The notes under the pieces were generated by a model. It ran no database searches. It worked only from the letters and a program-made list of their open reading frames with translations, and was not told the origin of the DNA. Positions 1-4,934 of a DNA stretch of 5,513 bases are shown in pieces (position 1 is the stretch's first letter; each line of letters opens with the position of its first letter). The translations under genes and the position numbers were made by a program. Source of the DNA: Clostridia bacterium (GTDB lineage Bacteria; Bacillota_A; Clostridia; Christensenellales; Aristaeellaceae); contig JAFQIF010000093.1 in assembly GCA_017397695.1 (NCBI GenBank), positions 1 through 5,513 of the forward strand, read 5' to 3'.

Positions 1-710
1 AGCGCAACGCGCTGCTGGAGAACGTGACCGTCGACGAGAACGGCAAGATCGATTTCGACGACAAGTCCGTGACCGAGAACACCCGCGTTTCTTACCCGAT
101 CAACCACATCAACAACATCGTTCGCCCGGTCTCCGCTGCTCCGGCTGCGAAGAACGTTATCTTCCTGTCTGCTGACGCTTTCGGCGTCCTCCCGCCGGTC
201 TCCATCCTGACCCCGGAGCAGGCGAAGTACTACTTCCTGTCTGGCTTTACTGCGAAGCTGGCCGGCACCGAGCGCGGCATCACCGAGCCGACCCCGACCT
301 TCTCTGCCTGCTTCGGCCAGGCCTTCCTCGAGCTGCATCCGACCAAGTACGGCGAGGAGCTCGTTAAGAAGATGGAAGCCAACGGCGCGAAGGCTTACCT
401 GGTCAACACCGGTTGGAACGGCACCGGCAAGCGTATCACCATCAAGGATCCCCGCGGCATCATCGACGCGATCCTCGACGGCAGCATCCTCAAGGCCGAG
501 ACCAAGACCATCCCGATGTTCAATCTCGAGGTTCCGACCTCTCTGCCGGGCGTCAATCCGGCGATCCTCGACCCGCGCGACACCTACGCCGATGCTTCCG
601 AGTGGGAGACCAAGGCGAAGGATCTGGCTGGCCGCTTCATCAAGAACTTCGTGAAGTACACCGGCAATGATGAGGGCAAGTCCCTGGTTGCCGCTGGCCC
701 GCAGCTGTAA
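1..710 (+). CDS. pckA: Phosphoenolpyruvate carboxykinase (ATP), C-terminal part (5' truncated by window edge)
   Basis: This cytosolic enzyme interconverts oxaloacetate + ATP and PEP + ADP + CO2, serving gluconeogenesis or, in many gut anaerobes, PEP carboxylation during fermentation. The reading frame is open from base 3 ([14 protein letters not shown]...) and gives 235 residues before the TAA at 708-710. That is a bit under half of the family's usual ~530-540 residues. Near-identical family blocks are visible: TENTRVSYP (its Arg corresponds to substrate-binding Arg333 of E. coli PckA), [56 protein letters not shown] (nucleotide-binding region), PMFNLEVPT and the terminal SLVAAGPQL. The kinase-type P-loop and the metal-binding Lys, His and Asp residues lie upstream, outside the window. 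Codon use is strongly biased (AAG, GAG, ATC, CCG), as expected for an abundant enzyme. The GTG at 24 is an internal valine codon, not the start. Identity is very secure. Confidence 0.97.
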   Translation, partial: RNALLENVTVDENGKIDFDDKSVTENTRVSYPINHINNIVRPVSAAPAAKNVIFLSADAFGVLPPVSILTPEQAKYYFLSGFTAKLAGTERGITEPTPTFSACFGQAFLELHPTKYGEELVKKMEANGAKAYLVNTGWNGTGKRITIKDPRGIIDAILDGSILKAETKTIPMFNLEVPTSLPGVNPAILDPRDTYADASEWETKAKDLAGRFIKNFVKYTGNDEGKSLVAAGPQL

Positions 711-737
711 TTTCAGCTTAAGCGAATAAGCGAATCG

Positions 738-769
738 ATCCCCGGCAGAGCAATCTGCCGGGGATTTTT
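738..769 (+). terminator. Rho-independent terminator of pckA
   Basis: A perfect 12-bp stem (738-749 paired with 754-765) encloses a GCAA loop of the stable GNRA type (750-753). The stem's 3' end runs into a TTTTT tract (765-769). It begins 28 bases after the pckA stop and should separate pckA from the next operon. Confidence 0.95.
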
Positions 770-810
770 GTGTATCTATCGGTTATTAAAAAACTTATCA
801 ACGGTTATTG

Positions 811-839
811 TTGACTGTTTGCTTGCTCTCTGATATAAT
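811..839 (+). promoter_or_regulatory. Consensus sigma-A promoter of the hypA-FeS-hypB operon
   Basis: A -35 box TTGACT (811-816) and a perfect -10 box TATAAT (834-839) are separated by exactly 17 bases. A TG at 831-832 adds an extended -10 (TGATATAAT). The predicted start of transcription is near 846, leaving a leader of about 28 bases before the ATG at 874. So strong a basal promoter would normally need a repressor if the operon is regulated. Candidate repeats overlap or lie just upstream of the -35 box. Confidence 0.9.
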
Positions 840-873
840 TCTGTTGTAATACTGTATGCGGCAGGGGGAGCAT

Positions 874-1116
874 ATGCACGAACTGGGAGTTTTGTGCCAG
901 GCAGTCGGGATGGTTTCCCGTTTGGCTGGTGAAAGAGGGATTTCACATGTCAGGCATATGACGCTGTCCGTGGGTGAGGATTCCGGATATGTTCCGGCTT
1001 TTTTTGAAAAGCTGTTTCCTGTGGCGGTCGACCGGCATCCCGTGATGCGCGGCGCAAAGCTGAAAATGGAAATTGTACCGGGAAGAGGGCTACAGATTAA
1101 GGACTTTGGGTATTGA
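874..1116 (+). CDS. hypA: Miniature HypA-like nickel chaperone lacking the zinc-ribbon domain
   Basis: HypA normally binds nickel and passes it, with HypB, to [NiFe] hydrogenase or in some bacteria to urease. The product here has 80 residues against ~113-118 for typical HypA. The N-terminal Met1-His2-Glu3 nickel motif (MHELGVLCQAV) is intact, followed by the family's strand and helix pattern (MTLSVGEDSGYVPAFFEKLF). The strand KLKMEIV (62-68) then joins almost directly to the last strand LQIKDFGY (73-80). The region that normally carries two CxxC zinc pairs is absent, and Cys8 is the only cysteine. The start at 874 is preferred over an in-frame ATG at 856 because it places His at position 2 and has an AGGGGG ribosome site (863-868) five bases upstream. 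It is first in a three-gene operon, seven bases before the next start. Family membership is fairly secure; nickel function is inferred. Confidence 0.85.
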   Translation: MHELGVLCQAVGMVSRLAGERGISHVRHMTLSVGEDSGYVPAFFEKLFPVAVDRHPVMRGAKLKMEIVPGRGLQIKDFGY

Positions 1117-1123
1117 GTGACAT

Positions 1124-2161
1124 ATGAACGAGGTCAAGAAGAACAAAAGCAACATTGACGAGCAGGGGAATGTGCTCTATCTGGATGAAGAGCGTCTTGC
1201 GCGCAAGGAAGTCGGCTTTCCGCCGTATAAGAATCATCCCAATGGTCTGGGCATCTACAATTTTATCAAAGAGCATGTCATCTACATGCGAAAGAGCATC
1301 TGGCCGTTAGCGCTAAAGCTCTATCATTTTTTCATTCGTTTTTCTGGTTGGATGAAAGAGGGCGGTATCAAGGCCCTGATTTATAAAAAGGGCATCATGC
1401 TTCATCCGGATATGGAGGCGCATACCAGTACGCTTGTGATGCCGCTGAATGTCGATGTGACGGATCGTGGAGAGAAGGTCGTCGTTCCGATGGACCTGAT
1501 CAAGGACAGTCTGCAGCATGCAACCTATATCGCTGGTATGGATACGTGCCTTTGTCGCGAGGCAAACGATTGTAAAGACTATCCCAAGGATGTGGCATGC
1601 CTCTTCTTTGGTGAGGTGGGTAAAACGGTGGTCAAGCATGGCCTTGCCAAAGAGCTGACTGTCGAGGAGGCAAGTGCGCGTGTAGACCGCGCAGCGGAGT
1701 GCGGCCTGATGGGACAGGCAGTATGGATTGAAGTAGAGCAGCTGCTCTGGGGCGTGCGCAATGATCAGATGGATCAGTTCCTGGAAATCTGCTTCTGCTG
1801 TCCCTGCTGCTGCATCGCAATGCGCCTTGCGAGAAACGCCACCGAGAAGGAACGTCATCGCTTCCATCCGGCAGGTTGGACGGCTGTGGTTGATCAAACA
1901 GCGTGTGTGGGCTGCGGCCGATGCATGACCGCGATGAATGGATGCCCGGTAGAGGCGCTGTCCTTTGTCGATGGCAAGCTGGTCATCGTTCAGGAAATCT
2001 GTGTAGGATGCGGCATCTGTAAGTCCCGCTGTCCGAAGGACGCAATCAAGATCAAGCAGACCATGCCCATGCGCGTTGATATTCACGAATATTTCAAGAA
2101 AGATTACAATCTGGATCTGAAAATTTGGGATAACCACATGGGGCAGGAGGAAGACAAATGA
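1124..2161 (+). CDS. Cysteine-rich 4Fe-4S dicluster protein linked to hypA/hypB
   Basis: This is a 345-residue, probably cytosolic protein with 19 cysteines, all after residue 140. Residues 1-140 have no recognised domain and carry basic, aromatic stretches (50-90). Next comes a motif with Cys142, Cys144-Arg145, Cys150 and Cys159 (TCLCREANDC...ACLFFG). Cys193 follows, then CFCCPCCC at 223-230, six cysteines in eight residues. Residues ~252-310 form a two-cluster ferredoxin domain: Cys261, 264, 267, 274 with an unusual six-residue last gap, then Cys293, 296, 299, 303 with canonical CxxCxxCx3CP spacing. From general family knowledge, CxCR plus a CxCC-like block plus ferredoxin is a layout of poorly characterised Fe-S proteins in anaerobes. 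The gene starts seven bases after hypA with only a weak ribosome site (GAGTGA at 1115-1120), suggesting translational coupling. Its stop overlaps the hypB start (ATGA, 2158-2161). I infer a role in electron supply or metal handling for HypA/HypB; the exact role is unknown. Confidence 0.85.
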   Translation: MNEVKKNKSNIDEQGNVLYLDEERLARKEVGFPPYKNHPNGLGIYNFIKEHVIYMRKSIWPLALKLYHFFIRFSGWMKEGGIKALIYKKGIMLHPDMEAHTSTLVMPLNVDVTDRGEKVVVPMDLIKDSLQHATYIAGMDTCLCREANDCKDYPKDVACLFFGEVGKTVVKHGLAKELTVEEASARVDRAAECGLMGQAVWIEVEQLLWGVRNDQMDQFLEICFCCPCCCIAMRLARNATEKERHRFHPAGWTAVVDQTACVGCGRCMTAMNGCPVEALSFVDGKLVIVQEICVGCGICKSRCPKDAIKIKQTMPMRVDIHEYFKKDYNLDLKIWDNHMGQEEDK

Positions 2162-2826
2162 GCGAAATCAATGTGATTGAGGTCCGGCAGAGCGTTTTCG
2201 AGGACAATAACCGGGAGGCTGATCTCCTTCGCACGCAGCTCAAACAGGAAAAGACTTTTCTGCTGAATCTGATGTCCTCGCCGGGCTCAGGAAAGACCAC
2301 CACCTTGCTTCAGCTGGCCAAAGCGCTGGAAGGAAAGCTGCGCTGGGCGGTCATGGAGGCGGATATCGATTCAACGGTCGACGCAAAGGCTATGCAGGAT
2401 GCGGGCGTTCATGCCATTCAGATTCATACCGGCGGCATGTGTCACTTGGATGCAGATATGACCCGGCAGGGGCTTGCCGGGCTCGATACACAGAGCCTTG
2501 ATCTGGTCGTTCTGGAAAATGTGGGCAATCTCGTTTGCCCGGCTGAGTTTGACACCGGTGCGGTGAAGAATATGACGATCCTTTCCGTGCCCGAGGGAGA
2601 CGATAAACCGCTGAAATACCCGCTGATGTATGAAACCTGCGACCTGCTGGTGATCAATAAGATTGATGTGCTGCCGTACTTTGATTTTGACGTGGACAAG
2701 GCAATCCGTCATGCACGGATGCGCAACCCTGATATTGAGGTGATCTGCATCTGTGCAAAGTCGGGTGAGGGAATCGGGCAGCTTGCACAGTGGATTCTGA
2801 CACAGACGAATGTGTGGAATGCCTGA
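2158..2826 (+). CDS. hypB: Hydrogenase/nickel-insertion GTPase HypB
   Basis: HypB is a SIMIBI-class GTPase that dimerises and drives nickel transfer with HypA during metalloenzyme maturation. The 222 residues show the Walker A loop SSPGSGKTT (40-48), MEADIDSTVDA (66-76) and TGGMCHLDADM (91-101), whose Cys95-His96 match the G-domain metal site. ENVGNLVCPAEFDTG (120-134) supplies Cys127, the third metal ligand. SVPEGDDKPLKYP (143-155), the guanine-specificity motif NKID (167-170) with PYFDFDVD, and SGEG (202-205) complete the family signature. It lacks the N-terminal CxxCGC site and the His-rich stretch seen in some HypB proteins, so only the internal metal site remains. The start has a strong AGGAGG (2145-2150) seven bases upstream and overlaps the preceding stop by four bases (ATGA). 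It is last in the operon and is followed by a terminator. Identification is very secure; the client enzyme is not in the window. Confidence 0.96.
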   Translation: MSEINVIEVRQSVFEDNNREADLLRTQLKQEKTFLLNLMSSPGSGKTTTLLQLAKALEGKLRWAVMEADIDSTVDAKAMQDAGVHAIQIHTGGMCHLDADMTRQGLAGLDTQSLDLVVLENVGNLVCPAEFDTGAVKNMTILSVPEGDDKPLKYPLMYETCDLLVINKIDVLPYFDFDVDKAIRHARMRNPDIEVICICAKSGEGIGQLAQWILTQTNVWNA

Positions 2827-2847
2827 GAGAAACGATCGTGCGTTGCG

Positions 2848-2874
2848 GCGCCCCGGTGTTCCGGGGCGCTTTTT
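2848..2874 (+). terminator. Rho-independent terminator of the hyp-like operon
   Basis: A nine-bp perfect GC-rich stem (2848-2856 paired with 2861-2869) with loop TGTT (2857-2860) runs into TTTTT (2870-2874). It starts 21 bases after the hypB stop and closes the operon begun at 811. Confidence 0.93.
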
Positions 2875-2887
2875 CTGTGCGAACCGC

Positions 2888-2916
2888 TTTTCTGTCAGGG
2901 TCAAATATGCTATACT
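2888..2916 (+). promoter_or_regulatory. Extended -10 promoter of the ABC exporter gene
   Basis: The -10 box TATACT (2911-2916) is preceded by TG at 2908-2909 (TGCTATACT), an extended -10. The matching -35 at 17-base spacing, TTTTCT (2888-2893), is weak, so recognition probably leans on the extended -10. The predicted start is near 2923, giving a leader of roughly 30 bases. The sequence CTGTCA occurs at 2892-2897 and again at 2915-2920, flanking the -10 region. Confidence 0.7.
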
Positions 2917-2937
2917 GTCAAAGAACAAATGCTTTAT

Positions 2938-2943
2938 AAAGGA
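2938..2943 (+). promoter_or_regulatory. Ribosome binding site that fixes the ABC exporter start
   Basis: AAAGGA (2938-2943) lies eight bases before the ATG at 2952. The in-frame ATG at 2943 overlaps this site and the one at 2946 is only two bases from it, so neither can use it. The start at 2952 is therefore preferred. Confidence 0.7.
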
Positions 2944-2951
2944 TGATGCAT

Positions 2952-4814
2952 ATGCAGCGAATGATGGGACCGCGAGGCTTTCTCACAGACCAGGAAAAAG
3001 AGAATCTGCCGGATGTAACCTGGGGGCTGATCCGAAGAATTCTGTCCTATCTGGCGCCGTACTGGACGAAGTTTTTGCTCGTATTTGCCACGATTATTCT
3101 TTCTGCGGTGCTGGGTCTGCTGCCCAGCATCATCACAGGCCGTATTGTCGATGAGGCGCTGGTTGGGCAGAGCATGGCGCTGCTGATCCGTCTGCTGCTT
3201 GCGGCGCTTGTCACGCTCTTTGCTTCTCAGGTTGTGTCGCTTCTGACCACGTACCTCAACGCGTGGATCAGCCAGCATATTATCTTTGATATGAAGAACG
3301 AGATGTATGCTCATCTGCAGCGTATGAGCCATGCCTTTTTCACCAGCGAGCGGCAGGGAGATATCATCACCCGCATGAACACGGACGTCAGCGGTGTGAG
3401 CAGTGTCATTTCCGGCACGCTCAGTTCGATCCTCAGCAACCTGGCAACTGTGATCACTACGTTGGTCGCCCTCTTTGGCATGAACTGGAAGATGGCAATT
3501 GTCGGCATTCTGGTGATTCCGCTGCTGATCCTGCCTACGCGTTCTGCGGGCCGCACCCGATGGAAGCTGCTCTCCGAAAGCCAGGCAAAAAACGATGAAC
3601 TCAACCAGCTCATCAACGAGACTCTCAGTGTCAGTGGATCAATGCTCACCAAGCTCTTTACGCGTGAGCAGACCGAGTACGACCGTTTTGTAAAGGTGAA
3701 CGGCGAGGTGACCAACCTTGCACTCAAGGAGCAGCTCAGCGGCCGTACGTTCCGCCTGCTTATGGGCATCTTCACGCAGGTAGGCCCGCTGTTGATCTAT
3801 TTTGCCGGCGGATACCTGATCATCGCGCGCGGCGAGGCGTCGCTCACTGTGGGTACCATCACGGCAATGGTCGCGTTGGTAAACAGGCTGTACCGTCCTG
3901 TCGAGTCCCTGCTGAATATCCAGGTGGATTTTACGCGCAGTCTGGCGCTCTTTACCCGCATTTTCGATTATTTCGATCGTGAGATCGACATCAAATCTCC
4001 GGAGAATGCAAAGAAGCCCGATCTTACCGGCGCGGATATTCGCTATGAGCATGTGCGCTTCGGCTATACCGAGGATGTGGAGATTCTGCATGACATCGAC
4101 TTTACTGTCAAATACGGTGAGATGGCGGCAATCGTCGGTCCGTCCGGCAGCGGTAAGAGCACGATTATCAATTTTATCCCGCGCCTGTGGGATGTGGACG
4201 GAGGCAGGGTAACGATCGGTGGAGTGGATGTGCGAGAGTTTGACCTCACATATCTGCGCAGCCAGATCGGCGTGGTCTCTCAGGATACATACCTGTTCAA
4301 CGGCACCATCCGTGAAAACCTGCTCTATGCCAAAGCGGATGCGACGGAGGAAGATCTAATTGCAGCCTGTAAGGCCGCGTCCATCCATGACTTCATCGCT
4401 GCGCAGCCCGATGGATACGATACACAGGTCGGTAATCGTGGCCTCAAGCTTTCCGGCGGCGAGAAGCAGCGCCTGTCTATTGCGCGTGTGATCCTCAAGG
4501 ATCCGAAGATTCTGATCCTCGACGAGGCGACTTCTGCGCTGGATTCCATCTCTGAAAGCGCTATCCAGTCTGCACTGGAGACGCTCATGCAGGGGCGCAC
4601 CAGTATTGTCATCGCACATCGGCTTTCCACCATTATGGCTGCGGATAAGATCCTGGCGCTTACCGATGGCGTGATTGCCCAGTGCGGGCGTCATGAGGAT
4701 CTGCTGGAGGAGGGCGGCGTGTATAAGCAGCTTTTCGATACGCAGTTTGGCTGGATGCTGGAGTGCGTGCAGGAAAACGAAGAGGAAGACGCTGATCGAC
4801 AAAAAAATGTGTAA
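2952..4814 (+). CDS. Half-size ABC exporter (MsbA/ABCB-like permease fused to ATPase)
   Basis: This inner-membrane exporter would pump a lipid, drug or peptide out of the cell using ATP. The 620-residue length and order (membrane domain, then ATPase) are typical of type IV half-transporters, which act as dimers. Six hydrophobic segments are visible, near residues 41-61, 75-99, 159-177, 178-196, 269-290 and 298-313. The ATPase has the A-loop Tyr372 (FGYTED), Walker A GPSGSGKST (396-404), Q-loop Gln444 (SQDTYLF), X-loop VGNRG, signature LSGGE (500-504), Walker B ILILDE (520-525) with catalytic Glu525, D-loop SALD (528-531) and H-loop His556, all intact. An acidic tail (ENEEEDAD) ends the protein. 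It has its own promoter and no second ABC half-gene beside it, which favours a homodimer or a partner encoded elsewhere. The substrate cannot be deduced. I see no clear terminator after it, so some read-through into uxuA is possible. Start choice rests on the AAAGGA site. Confidence 0.93.
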   Translation: MQRMMGPRGFLTDQEKENLPDVTWGLIRRILSYLAPYWTKFLLVFATIILSAVLGLLPSIITGRIVDEALVGQSMALLIRLLLAALVTLFASQVVSLLTTYLNAWISQHIIFDMKNEMYAHLQRMSHAFFTSERQGDIITRMNTDVSGVSSVISGTLSSILSNLATVITTLVALFGMNWKMAIVGILVIPLLILPTRSAGRTRWKLLSESQAKNDELNQLINETLSVSGSMLTKLFTREQTEYDRFVKVNGEVTNLALKEQLSGRTFRLLMGIFTQVGPLLIYFAGGYLIIARGEASLTVGTITAMVALVNRLYRPVESLLNIQVDFTRSLALFTRIFDYFDREIDIKSPENAKKPDLTGADIRYEHVRFGYTEDVEILHDIDFTVKYGEMAAIVGPSGSGKSTIINFIPRLWDVDGGRVTIGGVDVREFDLTYLRSQIGVVSQDTYLFNGTIRENLLYAKADATEEDLIAACKAASIHDFIAAQPDGYDTQVGNRGLKLSGGEKQRLSIARVILKDPKILILDEATSALDSISESAIQSALETLMQGRTSIVIAHRLSTIMAADKILALTDGVIAQCGRHEDLLEEGGVYKQLFDTQFGWMLECVQENEEEDADRQKNV

Positions 4815-4827
4815 TGTGCAATTAATT

Positions 4828-4841
4828 TGAAAACATTGCAT
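4828..4841 (+). promoter_or_regulatory. Possible degenerate CcpA (cre) site at the uxuA promoter
   Basis: TGAAAACATTGCAT matches 11 of 14 positions of the cre consensus TGWAARCGYTWNCW, but the central CG is CA and two other positions fail. It ends at the first base of the -35 box, where bound CcpA would block transcription. Carbon catabolite repression of hexuronate genes is usual, so the location makes sense. The match alone is weak. Confidence 0.25.
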
Positions 4842-4870
4842 TGTCAGAACACCGGATTTTGTGTTATAAT
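4841..4870 (+). promoter_or_regulatory. Sigma-A promoter of uxuA
   Basis: A -35 box TTGTCA (4841-4846) and a perfect -10 TATAAT (4865-4870) are 18 bases apart. Transcription should begin near 4877, giving an untranslated leader of about 58 bases that contains an inverted repeat. Confidence 0.85.
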
Positions 4871-4884
4871 CATTTTAACTAAAA

Positions 4885-4910
4885 TCGTCCTTCTATGTTT
4901 AGATGGATGA
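4885..4910 (+). promoter_or_regulatory. Operator-like inverted repeat (or RNA hairpin) in the uxuA leader
   Basis: Two 11-base arms (4885-4895 and 4900-4910) pair around a TGTT centre, with one T/T mismatch and one G/T wobble. TCTA/TAGA lies innermost and TCC/GGA further out. The element lies at about +9 to +34 from the predicted start, a classic position for a repressor operator. No T tract follows, so it is not an intrinsic terminator. A sugar-acid regulator of the GntR or LacI family is a reasonable guess, but no regulator gene is in the window. Confidence 0.45.
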
Positions 4911-4934
4911 ATCAAAAGACTGGAGGAATTTCAT

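Noticed and set aside
738..769. Riboswitch or small RNA between pckA and hypA
   Set aside because: The only strong structure is a simple terminator hairpin. The hypA leader is about 28 bases long, too short for a riboswitch.
856..873. Earlier in-frame ATG for hypA
   Set aside because: It would add six residues before the functional Met-His-Glu terminus, and it has no ribosome site because it lies only about ten bases after the predicted transcription start.
1313..2137. Long antisense open frame (274 codons) opposite the Fe-S gene
   Set aside because: It lies entirely within a well-supported gene, its translation resembles no family I recognise, and it has no convincing ribosome site. It is a shadow of the + strand codon pattern.
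2371..2928. Antisense open frame across hypB and its terminator
   Set aside because: It crosses a perfect terminator hairpin and mirrors a secure hypB gene, and its product shows no recognisable motif.
2943..2951. Earlier in-frame ATGs for the ABC gene
   Set aside because: They overlap or directly abut the AAAGGA ribosome site, leaving no usable spacing. The ATG at 2952 has eight bases.
2810..3154. Open frame on the + strand from the hypB end into the ABC gene
   Set aside because: It spans a terminator and a promoter and overlaps the ABC gene out of frame. The product has no recognisable features.
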